Below are positions 1 to 6,285 of a DNA stretch of 6,285 nt, piece after piece. The DNA is from Streptomyces sp. NRRL WC-3742 (lineage in GTDB: Bacteria; Actinomycetota; Actinomycetes; Streptomycetales; Streptomycetaceae). Each line of letters opens with the position of its first letter. Position 1 is the first letter of the stretch. The notes below the pieces were generated by a model. The model had not been told where the DNA came from, did not search any database, and saw nothing but the letters and a program-made list of their open reading frames with translations. The stretch spans positions 1 to 6,285 of the forward strand of contig NZ_JOCF01000138.1 in NCBI RefSeq assembly GCF_000720635.1, read 5' to 3'. The position numbers and the translations under genes are program-made.

Positions 1-954
1 TTCCACCCCACCGCCCACCACCGCGTCCTCCTCCACTCCCCCACCGCCTTCGACGCCTCCACCTACGAAATCTGGGTCCCCCTCCTCAACGGCAACACCG
101 TCGTCCTCGCCCCCGCCGGCGACCTCGACGTCCACACCTACCACCGCGTCATCACCGAGCAGCAGATCACCGCCGTCTTCCTCACCACCGCTCTCTTCAA
201 CCTCCTCACCGAGCACGACGCCACGTGCCTGGCGGGGGTCCGCGAGGTCTGGACCGGCGGTGAGGCCGTCTCCGCCGTCTCCGTCCGCCGGGTCCAGGAG
301 GCTTGCCCGTCGGTGGTGGTCGTGGACGTCTACGGCCCGACCGAGACCACCACCTTCGCCACCCACCACCCCGTCCCCACGCCGTACACCGGCCCCGCCG
401 TCGTCGCCATCGGCCGCCCCATGGCCACCATGCACGCCTACGTCCTCGACGACGCCCTCCGACCGGTCGCCCCCGGCGTCGTCGGAGAGCTCTACCTCGG
501 CGGCGCCGGCCTGGCGCGCGGCTACCTCGACCGCCCCGCCCTCACCGCCGAACGCTTCGTCGCCAACCCCCATCAACCCGGTACCCGGATGTACCGCACC
601 GGCGACCTGGTGCGCTGGAACCCCGACACCCAACTGGAGTTCGTCGGCCGCGCCGACCAGCAGGTCAAGGTCCGCGGCTTCCGCATCGAACCCGGCGAGA
701 TCGAGAACGTCCTCACCGACCACCCCGGCATCGCCCAGGCCGCCCTCCTCGTCCGCGAGGACCAGCCCGGCCGCCCCCGCCTCGTCGCCTACGTCGTCGC
801 GGACGGCGCAACGGCCCCGGAGGGTCTGCGCGAGGCCGTCCGGGCCCGCCTGCCCGAGTACATGGTGCCGTCCGCGTTCGTCGTCCTCGACCGGCTGCCG
901 CTGACGGCCAACGGCAAGGTGGACCGGGCCGCCCTGCCGGTGCCCGAGGTCTCC
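1..954 (+). other. Partial adenylation domain, module 1
   Basis: The window opens just before motif A4 (FDASTYEIW, 49-75). A5 is VYGPTETTT (328-354), A6 is [16 protein letters not shown]7 is YRTGDLVR, A8 is [21 protein letters not shown]9 is LPEYMVP, and A10 is NGKVDR with the catalytic lysine at 916-918. Aligning by eye to the GrsA Phe domain gives specificity residues D235, A236, Y239, F278, W299, G301, V322, T330, F331 and K517, that is DAYFWGVTFK. The ending T-F-K and the DA(F/Y) start are shared with known valine and isoleucine codes, so a branched aliphatic amino acid is my best guess. The code is not one I can assign firmly, and the N-terminal third of the domain (A1-A3) lies outside the window. 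Confidence 0.93.
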
Positions 955-2727
955 CGCGCCGGGTCGGTGCGCGAGCCCCGCACCCCCCGTGAGGGGCTGC
1001 TCGGGGAACTGTTCGCCCAGGCTCTCGGGGTGGAACGGGTCGGGCTCGACGAGGACTTCTTCTCCCTCGGCGGGGACAGCATCGTCTCGATCCGGCTGGT
1101 GAGCCTGGCCCGTTCGGCGGGCCTCGGGTTCTCCGTCCGGGACGTCTTCGAGCAGCGCACGGCGGCCGGTCTGAACGCGATCGCGGAGGAGCTGACCGCG
1201 TCGGACGGGGAGGAGGACGAGTCGGCGGTCGGGCCGGTGACGCCCACGCCGATCATGCGGTGGTTCGACGAACGCGGCGGCTCGATCGACCGGTTCCACC
1301 AGGCGATGCTGCTGGAGGTGCCGGCCGCGCTGGGCGAGAAGCGGCTCGTGATCGCCGTCCAGGCCCTTCTGGACCACCACGACGCGTTGCGCCTGACCAG
1401 GGTGCCCGACGGGAACGGCCCCGACGGCCCGTGGTCGCTGCACATCCCGCCGACCGGCACGCTCCCGGCCGCCGACCTCGTCCGGCGCGTCAACCTCGAC
1501 GGCCCCCTCGACGAGGCGACCGTCCGTACCCACCTCGACGCCGCCCAGGCCCGGCTGCACGCCGAGAGCGGGGTGCTGCTCCAGGCGGTCTGGTTCGACT
1601 CCGGTCCGCGCCGCCCGGGCCGGTTGCTGCTCCTGGTCAACCACCTGGTCGTGGACGGGGTGTCCTGGCGCATCCTGCTGCCGGACCTGGTAGCGGCCTG
1701 GGAGGCTGCCGCGCAGGGCGACGCACCGCGGCTGGAACCGGTGCCCACCTCCTTCGGCCGCTGGTCCCGACTGCTCGCGGCCGAGGCCCGGCGCCCGGCC
1801 AGGGCCGCCGAGGCGGCGCTGTGGACGGAGGTGCTGACCCCGGTCGACCCGCCGCTCACCGCCGCCCGGCCGGACCGCACCCGGGACACCGTCGGCCGGG
1901 CCCGCAGCCTCACCGTCTCCCTGCCGCCGGAGGCCGTCGCCCCGCTGCTGACGACGGTCCCCGCGGCCTTCCACGCCGGGGTGAACGACGTCCTGCTGAC
2001 CGCGCTCGCCCTGGCGGTCGCCCGCTGGCGGCGCGGCCACGGCCGGGGCCGGCACACCGCGCTCCTGGTGGACGTCGAGGGCCACGGCCGCGAGGAGATC
2101 GTCGACGGCACCGACCTGTCGCGCACCGTGGGCTGGTTCACCTCCCTGTACCCCGTCCGGATCGACCCGGGCGCCCTGGGCTGGGACGAGGTGACCGGCG
2201 GCGCCCCGGCCCTCGGGCCGGCCCTCAAGCGGGTCAAGGAACAGCTGCGCGAACTGCCCGACCGGGGCCTGGGCTTCGGTCTGCTGCGCCACCTCGACCC
2301 GGTGACCGGGCCGGTGCTGGCCGGGCTCGCCACCCCGCAGCTGGGCTTCAACTACCTCGGCCGCTTCCCGGCCGCCGGCACGCCGCTGGTGCCGGGCAGC
2401 CCGGCCTGGACGGTCGCCCCGGAGGCGGGCCTGTTGAGCGGCACCGACCCGGCCACCGCGCTCGCCCACGGCCTGGAGGTCAACTCGATGGTCCGCGACA
2501 CCCCGGAGGGCCCGTACCTGGAGGCCGTCTGGACGTGGGCCCCCGACCTCTGGCCCGAGCCGCACGTCCGTTCCCTCGCCGAGGACTGGTTCCAGGCGAT
2601 CCGCGGCCTGGTCCGGCACGCGGACCGGCCCGACACCGGCGGCCACACGCCGTCCGACTTCCCCCTGACCGAGCTCAGCCAGCACGACATCGAGCAACTC
2701 GAAGCCGCGTGGAGGATTCAGAAATGA
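1..2727 (+). CDS. NRPS, C-terminal part: A (partial) - PCP - E
   Basis: This is the C-terminal part (908 codons) of a multimodular nonribosomal peptide synthetase that begins before the window; the frame is open from base 1 to the TGA at 2725-2727. Domains in order, numbering codons from base 1, are an A domain from between motifs A3 and A4 to A10 (codons 1 to about 310), a PCP (about 324-398) with LGGDSI, and an E domain (about 412-880) with all its signature motifs. It would activate one amino acid as an acyl-adenylate, hold it on phosphopantetheine and racemize the tethered residue so that a D form is passed on. A C-terminal tail, including [16 protein letters not shown], probably docks to the next protein. 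The stop overlaps the next NRPS start, so the two are co-translated. Codon preference changes near base 790. The assignment as NRPS is certain; the number of upstream modules and the product are unknown. Confidence 0.97.
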   Translation, partial: FHPTAHHRVLLHSPTAFDASTYEIWVPLLNGNTVVLAPAGDLDVHTYHRVITEQQITAVFLTTALFNLLTEHDATCLAGVREVWTGGEAVSAVSVRRVQEACPSVVVVDVYGPTETTTFATHHPVPTPYTGPAVVAIGRPMATMHAYVLDDALRPVAPGVVGELYLGGAGLARGYLDRPALTAERFVANPHQPGTRMYRTGDLVRWNPDTQLEFVGRADQQVKVRGFRIEPGEIENVLTDHPGIAQAALLVREDQPGRPRLVAYVVADGATAPEGLREAVRARLPEYMVPSAFVVLDRLPLTANGKVDRAALPVPEVSRAGSVREPRTPREGLLGELFAQALGVERVGLDEDFFSLGGDSIVSIRLVSLARSAGLGFSVRDVFEQRTAAGLNAIAEELTASDGEEDESAVGPVTPTPIMRWFDERGGSIDRFHQAMLLEVPAALGEKRLVIAVQALLDHHDALRLTRVPDGNGPDGPWSLHIPPTGTLPAADLVRRVNLDGPLDEATVRTHLDAAQARLHAESGVLLQAVWFDSGPRRPGRLLLLVNHLVVDGVSWRILLPDLVAAWEAAAQGDAPRLEPVPTSFGRWSRLLAAEARRPARAAEAALWTEVLTPVDPPLTAARPDRTRDTVGRARSLTVSLPPEAVAPLLTTVPAAFHAGVNDVLLTALALAVARWRRGHGRGRHTALLVDVEGHGREEIVDGTDLSRTVGWFTSLYPVRIDPGALGWDEVTGGAPALGPALKRVKEQLRELPDRGLGFGLLRHLDPVTGPVLAGLATPQLGFNYLGRFPAAGTPLVPGSPAWTVAPEAGLLSGTDPATALAHGLEVNSMVRDTPEGPYLEAVWTWAPDLWPEPHVRSLAEDWFQAIRGLVRHADRPDTGGHTPSDFPLTELSQHDIEQLEAAWRIQK
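586..744 (+). repeat. A7-A8 near-repeat, copy 1
   Basis: This stretch encodes motifs A7 to A8 ([10 protein letters not shown] through PGEIE and on to IAQAA) and matches 5241-5399 with the same length of 159 bases. By eye I count 14 mismatches, nine of them in the first 54 bases; the last 105 bases differ at only five positions. Much of this reflects motif conservation in A domains, but identity at the DNA level, including third positions, points to recent shared origin or gene conversion. It is also a likely trouble spot for short-read assembly. Confidence 0.85.
970..1194 (+). other. Peptidyl carrier protein domain
   Basis: This is a carrier domain of about 75 residues that holds the amino acid or peptide as a thioester. 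The phosphopantetheine attachment serine is codon 360 (AGC at 1078-1080) in LGGDSI. The Asp before the Ser (GGDS rather than GGHS) is the form usual for carriers placed directly before an epimerization domain, and that is what follows here. The preceding FSLGGDS and following IRLVSLAR helices fit the family. It is the only carrier domain visible in the window. Confidence 0.95.
1237..2640 (+). other. Epimerization domain
   Basis: This is an E domain that interconverts the L and D forms of the residue on the preceding PCP. Motifs in order are PIMRWF (1249-1266), [10 protein letters not shown] (from 1639), DVEGHGRE (2071-2094), [11 protein letters not shown] (2125-2157), [11 protein letters not shown] (2263-2295) and GFNYLGRF (2344-2367). 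The EGHGRE, TVGWFTS and GFNYLG motifs separate E domains from ordinary condensation domains. The second His of the HHxxxDG motif, the one needed for catalysis, is present (1642-1644), but the first His is Asn (1639-1641). The other landmarks are complete, so I expect an active enzyme. The D-accepting condensation domain at the start of the next protein supports this. Confidence 0.96.
2711..2715 (+). promoter_or_regulatory. Ribosome binding site for second NRPS gene
   Basis: GGAGG lies eight bases upstream of the ATG at 2724, inside the last codons of the upstream gene. The ATG overlaps the upstream TGA as ATGA (2724-2727), the usual arrangement for translational coupling. Together they fix the start of the second gene, although its frame is open far upstream. 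The coupling would help make the two interacting synthetases in equal amounts. Confidence 0.85.
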
Positions 2728-5700
2728 CGTCGTCGGGCCTGGAAGACATCCTGCCCCTCTCCCCGATGCAGGAGGGGCTGCTGTTCCACTCCCGCTACGA
2801 GCAGGACGGCGCGGACGTCTACGCGGTGCAGCACGTGTTCGACCTCGCCGGCGCCCTCGACGGCGCGCGGCTGAGGGAGGCGGTCGGCGCCCTGGTGCAG
2901 CGGCACCCGAACCTGCGGGCCGCCTTCCGGCAGGTGGACTCGGGTCGGACGGTGCAGCTGATATCCCGTCATGTCGACCTGCCGTGGGAGGAGTTCGACC
3001 TCTCCTCGATGCCCGCCCCGGAGGCGGAGGCGGAGCTGTCCCGGATCGCCGCGAAGGAGCACGGCCGCCGCTTCGACCCGGCCGAGCCGCCACTGCTGCG
3101 GTTCACCCTGGTGCGCATGGCCGAGGAGCACCACCGGCTGGTCCTGACGACCCATCACATCCTGCTGGACGGCTGGTCGACGCCGATCCTGGTGCGCGAG
3201 CTCACCGCACTGTACGCCGACGGCCCGGCCGCCGAGCTGCCCCGGGTCACCCCGTACCGGCAGTACCTCGGCTGGCTGGCCCAGCAGGACCGGCCGGCGG
3301 CGGAGGCGGCGTGGCGCGAGGCGCTCGGTGACCTCGAACAGCCCACCCTGGTGGCACCGGTGGACCCGGCGCGGGCCGCGCTGATGCCGGAGCGGATCAC
3401 CACCGAGCTGGCCGAGGACCGCACGGCGGCGCTCGTCGAGTGGGCCCGCCGGCACGGCGTCACCCTCAACACGGTGCTGCAGGCCGCCTGGGGCCTGGTG
3501 CTGAGCCGTCGCACCGGGCACCAGGACGTGGTGTTCGGCGCCGTCGTGGCCGGGCGCAACCCCCAGCTGGCCGAGGTCGAGTCGATGGTGGGCCTGCTCA
3601 TCACCATGGTGCCGGTCCGGGTCCGGCTGGACCCGGCGCAGTCGCTGCTGGAGGCGGTCCGGCGGCTCCAGGACGAGCAGTCCCGCCTCACCTCGCACCA
3701 CCACCTCGGCCTCGCCGGGATCCAGCAACTCTCCGGCATGAGCGAGCTGTTCGACACCTCCCTGGTGTTCGAGAACTATCCCTGGCAGGACCCGGCCGAG
3801 CTGCCGGCGACCGGGCTGCGGATCACCCCCGACCTCGGCCGCGGCCGGGACGCCACCCACTATCCGCTGACGCTGATCGCCGCCCCGGGCCGCCGGCTCT
3901 ACCTGCGCCTCGACTACCGCGACGACCTGTTCGACCGGGCGGAGGCCGGGGCCCTCGTCGACCGGCTGGTCCGCGTCCTCGACCTGGCGGTCGCCGACGC
4001 CGAGCGCCCGCTCGGCCAGGTCGACCTGCTCACCGCCGGGGAGCGGCGGGAGCTGCTGCACGCCGGGAGCGGCACCGGGACGCCGCTGGACGCCGCGAGC
4101 CTGCCGGAGCTGTTCCGGGCCCGGGTGGCCGCCGCACCGGACGCGGTGGCCGTGGAGTACGGCGAAGAGGTGCTCCGCTACCGGGAGTTGGACGAGCGGG
4201 CCAACCGGCTGGCGCACCTGCTCGCCGAGCACGGCGTCGGCCCGGAGCGGATCGTCGCCCTGGCCCTGCCGCGCTCCGTCGAGCTGGTCGTCGCCGTACT
4301 CGCCGTACTCAAGGTCGGAGCCGCCTACCTGCCGCTCGACCCCGAGTACCCGGCCAATCGGCTCGCCCACATGGTCACCGACGCCCGGCCCACCCTCGTC
4401 CTGACCACCACCGCCACCGAGGCGAAGCTGCCGGACGGGCACACCGGCCTGCTCCTGGACGACCCGGCCGTGCTCGCCGACCTCTCCGGCCGGCCCGCCC
4501 ACGACCCCGCGGTGGAGCTCCGCCCCGACCACCCGGCCTACGTCATCTACACCTCCGGCTCCACCGGCGTGCCCAAGGGCGTGGTCATGCCCGCGGGCGG
4601 CCTGCTCAACCTCCTGCAGTGGCACCACCGCGCGGTCGGCGGCGAACCCGGCACCAGGACGGCCCAGTTCACCGCGATCAGCTTCGACGTCTCCGCCCAG
4701 GAGGTGCTCTCCTCGGTGGCCTTCGGCAAGACCCTGGTGATCCCCGACGAGGAGGTGCGGCGCGACGCCGCCCGGTTCGCCGAATGGCTCGACGCCCGGC
4801 AGGTGGACGAGCTGTTCGCACCCAACCTCGTCCTGGAGGCCCTCGCCGAGGCCGCCGTCGAGACGGGCCGGACGCTGCCGCGACTGCGGACGGTCGCCCA
4901 GGCCGGTGAGGCGCTGACGCTGAGCAGCACCGTCCGCACGTTCCACCGCTCGGCCCCGGGCCGTCGCCTGCACAACCACTACGGCCCGACCGAGACCCAC
5001 GTGGTCACCGCCCACACCCTCGGCGACGACCCCGAGGGCTGGCGGCTCCCCGCGCCGATCGGGCGGCCGATCGACAACACCCGCGCCTACGTCCTGGACG
5101 CGGGCCTGCGGCTCGTCGAGCCCGGCGTGGTGGGCGAGCTGTACATCGCCGGCGACGGGGTGGCCCGCGGCTACCTGGGCCGGCCCGCCCTGACCGCCGA
5201 GCGTTTCCTCGCCGACCCGTACGGTCCCGAACCGGGCGGCCGGATGTACCGCACCGGTGACCTGGTGCGCCGGAACCCGAACGGGGAGCTGGAGTTCGTA
5301 GGCCGCGCCGACCAGCAGGTCAAGGTCCGTGGCTTCCGCATCGAGCCCGGCGAGATCGAGAAGGTCCTCACCGACCACCCCGACATCGCCCAGGCCGCCG
5401 TCGTCACCCGGCCCCACCGGCCCGGCGACCTGCGCCTGGTCGCCTACGTCGTCGGCCGGGAGGCCCTGCGGCCCGAGCAGGTGCGGGAGTTCACGCGCGA
5501 GCGGCTGCCCGAGCACATGGTCCCGGCGGCCGTCGTCCAGCTGGAGCGGCTGCCCCTGACGCCCAACGGCAAGCTGGACCGCGCCGGCCAGGACCGCCCT
5601 GACGAAGCATCAACTGCCGGACGTGGTGCCGCTGTCCTTCGCGCAGCGAAGGCTCTGGTTCCTGCACCGGATGGAGGGGCCGAGCGCCACCTACAACATC

Positions 5701-6077
5701 CCGCTGGCGCTGCGGCTCACGGGCGAGCTGGACCTCGAGGCGCTGCGCGCGGCGCTCGGGGACGTCGTGGGCCGGCACGAGAGCCTGCGCACGGTGTTCC
5801 CCGAGGTCGACGGCACGCCGTACCAGCGGGTGCTGGACACGGTGACCATCGAGCTGGGCCGGACCGCTGCCACCGAGGCGGAGCTGACCGACCACCTGCT
5901 CCTGGCCGCCCGCCACCCGTTCGACCTGGCGGGCGAACCGCCGCTGCGCACGGAACTCTTCGAACTCTCGCCGCGCGAACACGTCCTGCTGCTGGTCGTC
6001 CACCACATCGCCGGCGACGGCTGGTCCCTCAGCCCGCTCGCCGCCGACCTCGCCCGCGCCTACGCCGCCCGTGCTGA
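2724..6077 (+). CDS. NRPS: C (D-donor type) - A, broken after A10
   Basis: Read literally, this encodes 1117 residues from ATG 2724 to TGA 6075-6077. Only the first ~954 residues are credible NRPS sequence. Residues about 8-430 form a condensation domain that would join a D-ended chain from the upstream protein to the residue activated here. Residues about 455-954 form a complete A domain with a proline-like code. After NGKLDR (A10, lysine 950) the frame yields an Arg/Pro/Ala/Gly-rich tail of about 163 residues with no family features, typical of out-of-frame reading of GC-rich DNA. The expected PCP is missing, and the next condensation domain continues in another frame from about 5590. The start is set by the GGAGG site, the ATGA overlap and a normal N-terminus ([16 protein letters not shown]). 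The gene is either a real deletion/frameshift allele or a misassembly; the original gene probably continued past the window. Confidence 0.88.
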   Translation: MTSSGLEDILPLSPMQEGLLFHSRYEQDGADVYAVQHVFDLAGALDGARLREAVGALVQRHPNLRAAFRQVDSGRTVQLISRHVDLPWEEFDLSSMPAPEAEAELSRIAAKEHGRRFDPAEPPLLRFTLVRMAEEHHRLVLTTHHILLDGWSTPILVRELTALYADGPAAELPRVTPYRQYLGWLAQQDRPAAEAAWREALGDLEQPTLVAPVDPARAALMPERITTELAEDRTAALVEWARRHGVTLNTVLQAAWGLVLSRRTGHQDVVFGAVVAGRNPQLAEVESMVGLLITMVPVRVRLDPAQSLLEAVRRLQDEQSRLTSHHHLGLAGIQQLSGMSELFDTSLVFENYPWQDPAELPATGLRITPDLGRGRDATHYPLTLIAAPGRRLYLRLDYRDDLFDRAEAGALVDRLVRVLDLAVADAERPLGQVDLLTAGERRELLHAGSGTGTPLDAASLPELFRARVAAAPDAVAVEYGEEVLRYRELDERANRLAHLLAEHGVGPERIVALALPRSVELVVAVLAVLKVGAAYLPLDPEYPANRLAHMVTDARPTLVLTTTATEAKLPDGHTGLLLDDPAVLADLSGRPAHDPAVELRPDHPAYVIYTSGSTGVPKGVVMPAGGLLNLLQWHHRAVGGEPGTRTAQFTAISFDVSAQEVLSSVAFGKTLVIPDEEVRRDAARFAEWLDARQVDELFAPNLVLEALAEAAVETGRTLPRLRTVAQAGEALTLSSTVRTFHRSAPGRRLHNHYGPTETHVVTAHTLGDDPEGWRLPAPIGRPIDNTRAYVLDAGLRLVEPGVVGELYIAGDGVARGYLGRPALTAERFLADPYGPEPGGRMYRTGDLVRRNPNGELEFVGRADQQVKVRGFRIEPGEIEKVLTDHPDIAQAAVVTRPHRPGDLRLVAYVVGREALRPEQVREFTRERLPEHMVPAAVVQLERLPLTPNGKLDRAGQDRPDEASTAGRGAAVLRAAKALVPAPDGGAERHLQHPAGAAAHGRAGPRGAARGARGRRGPAREPAHGVPRGRRHAVPAGAGHGDHRAGPDRCHRGGADRPPAPGRPPPVRPGGRTAAAHGTLRTLAARTRPAAGRPPHRRRRLVPQPARRRPRPRLRRPC
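2745..4010 (+). other. Condensation domain accepting a D-donor (DCL type)
   Basis: Motif C1 reads [14 protein letters not shown] and the catalytic motif is HHILLDG (residues 144-150 of the second protein, 3153-3173), with both His and the Asp present. Later landmarks are [25 protein letters not shown] (C5), [14 protein letters not shown] and [12 protein letters not shown]. The [10 protein letters not shown] opening and the [13 protein letters not shown] segment are characteristic of condensation domains that follow an epimerization domain, which matches the E domain ending the upstream protein. In C5 the usual Asn of GLFINT is Thr (residue 294, 3603-3605). It forms the peptide bond between the upstream D residue and the residue loaded by the A domain that follows. 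Confidence 0.93.
4095..5585 (+). other. Adenylation domain, module 2, proline-like code
   Basis: The domain is complete. A1 is in [18 protein letters not shown]2 is [16 protein letters not shown]3 is [14 protein letters not shown] (from 4539), A4 is FDVSAQE (from 4683), A5 is [11 protein letters not shown]7 is YRTGDLVR, A8 is [14 protein letters not shown], and A10 is NGKLDR (lysine at 5571-5573). Specificity residues aligned to GrsA are D655, V656, Q659, F698, A725, A727, H752, V760, V761 and K950, giving DVQFAAHVVK. Known proline codes such as DVQLIAHVVK and DVQYIAHVVK differ only at two hydrophobic positions, so proline or a closely related cyclic imino acid is expected. Pipecolate or a substituted proline cannot be excluded. 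The domain itself looks functional, but it has no carrier partner in cis in this sequence. Confidence 0.92.
5241..5399 (+). repeat. A7-A8 near-repeat, copy 2
   Basis: This is the counterpart of 586-744 within the second A domain. The two copies are in the same orientation, equal in length and about 4.65 kb apart. In the most similar part (5295-5399 against 640-744) the five differences are GTA/GTC, CGT/CGC, GAG/GAA, AAG/AAC and GAC/GGC; three of these are silent. Confidence 0.85.
5574..5626 (+). other. Junction with missing PCP and frame change
   Basis: This interval links A10 of the second A domain to the C1 motif of the next condensation domain. Upstream homology (NGKLDRA) runs in the frame of the 2724 start up to about 5585; downstream homology ([19 protein letters not shown]) runs one base later from about 5590. 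Only 52 bases separate the A10 lysine codon from C1. In the preceding module 330 bases separate the A10 lysine from the first E motif, because a PCP lies between. A short direct repeat GGACCGC occurs at 5576-5582 and 5591-5597, but it cannot by itself explain loss of a PCP. The simplest reading is a deletion of about 250-300 bases with length one less than a multiple of three. Confidence 0.8.
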
Positions 6078-6285
6078 GGGCCACGCACCGCAGTGGGCGC
6101 CGCTTCCTGTGCAGTACGCCGACTACACCCTCTGGCAGAACGAGCTGCTCGGTGACCAGAACGACCCCGACAGCCTCTTTGCCACTCAAGTCGCCTACTG
6201 GACCCGGACTTTGACGGGCTTGCCCGACCAGATCACCCTGCCCACCGACCGCCCCCGCCCCGCCGTCATGACCTACCGCGGTGAT
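5590..6285 (+). CDS. NRPS condensation domain (LCL type), partial, frame-displaced
   Basis: This is the N-terminal half of a condensation domain that runs off the window end, open and stop-free. C1 is [18 protein letters not shown] followed by [17 protein letters not shown], then [23 protein letters not shown], and the catalytic motif HHIAGDGWS (HHxxxDG at 6001-6021). The [10 protein letters not shown] opening and the following SATYNIP mark the type that takes an L-configured donor. That fits a preceding proline module without an epimerase. It would elongate the chain by one more residue, loaded by an A domain beyond the window. The 5' limit is where homology begins. No convincing start exists: GTG at 5623 or 5626 and ATG at 5671 lack ribosome binding sites. 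It is therefore most likely the continuation of the 2724 gene after a lesion. Codon usage becomes unusual after about 6070. Confidence 0.85.

Noticed and set aside
789..2351. A 520-codon minus-strand open frame opposite the PCP-E region
   Set aside because: Its product is rich in Arg, Ser and Pro with no recognizable fold, and it mirrors a complete E domain on the plus strand. It is a compositional shadow.
1237..2640. Reading the first-protein domain as an ordinary condensation domain
   Set aside because: It has the E-specific PIxxWF, EGHGRE, TVGWFTS and GFNYLG motifs and follows a GGDS-type carrier, so epimerization is the better call.
1260..2723. Upstream extension of the second NRPS frame to a GTG at 1260
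   Set aside because: This stretch is out of frame with the E domain and gives Arg/Pro/Gly-rich sequence. The ATG at 2724 has a strong ribosome binding site, a stop/start overlap and begins a normal condensation domain.
3440..4909. A 489-codon plus-strand open frame within the C-A region
   Set aside because: It lies in a different frame from the recognized C and A motifs and its product is low-complexity; it is a shadow of the NRPS frame.
2718..5516. A 932-codon open frame on the minus strand opposite the second NRPS gene
   Set aside because: Long antisense frames are expected where third positions are nearly all G or C. The plus strand here carries unmistakable C and A motifs, and the antisense protein shows only low-complexity Gly/Val/Arg/Gln composition.
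5580..5600. Programmed ribosomal frameshift joining the A domain to the next C domain
   Set aside because: I see no slippery heptamer or evident pausing structure, and frameshifting would not supply the missing PCP. A lesion or assembly fault explains both observations.
5586..6077. A possible new C-terminal domain of about 163 residues on the second NRPS protein
   Set aside because: The sequence is Arg/Pro/Ala-rich and is the out-of-frame reading of a clear condensation domain that is open in another frame.

Overview
The window is protein-coding along its whole length and reads as the interior of a nonribosomal peptide synthetase (NRPS) cluster from a very high-GC actinomycete, most likely Streptomyces or a relative. 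This rests on almost all third codon positions being G or C, on the actinobacterial style of the NRPS motifs, and on the tight head-to-tail gene packing. All real genes are on the plus strand. There is no intergenic gap over 300 bases, and I see no promoter, terminator, RNA gene, CRISPR array or mobile element.

Layout. Bases 1-2727 are the 3' end of an NRPS gene that begins upstream. It encodes the C-terminal two thirds of an adenylation (A) domain, a peptidyl carrier protein (PCP) with a GGDSI site, and a complete epimerization (E) domain. Its stop codon overlaps by four bases (ATGA, 2724-2727) with the start of a second NRPS gene, which has a strong GGAGG ribosome binding site. The second gene opens with a condensation (C) domain of the type that accepts a D-configured donor, followed by a complete A domain whose specificity residues resemble proline activators. 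Right after the last A-domain motif (NGKLDR, about 5565-5582) the gene is broken. No PCP follows, the frame shifts, and a third condensation domain, of the L-donor type, runs in another frame from about 5590 to the end of the window.

How the parts work together. The first protein would load an amino acid (the code suggests a branched aliphatic residue, uncertain), tether it on its PCP, epimerize it, and pass a D-ended peptide across a protein-protein junction. The second protein's C domain would join that chain to proline or a similar imino acid. In an intact line the proline would sit on a PCP and be passed to the next C domain, whose start is seen at the end of the window. That PCP is absent here, so as written the line is interrupted.

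Most notable point: the 52 bases between A10 and the next C domain, compared with 330 bases between A10 and the E domain in the previous module, together with the frame change. This fits a deletion of roughly 250-300 bases whose length is not a multiple of three. It is either a real lesion or a misassembly of repetitive NRPS sequence. Secondary points are a sharp change of codon preference in the first ~790 bases, a 159-base near-repeat shared by the two A domains, an Asn-for-His change in the E-domain active motif, and a Thr-for-Asn change in motif C5 of the condensation domain.
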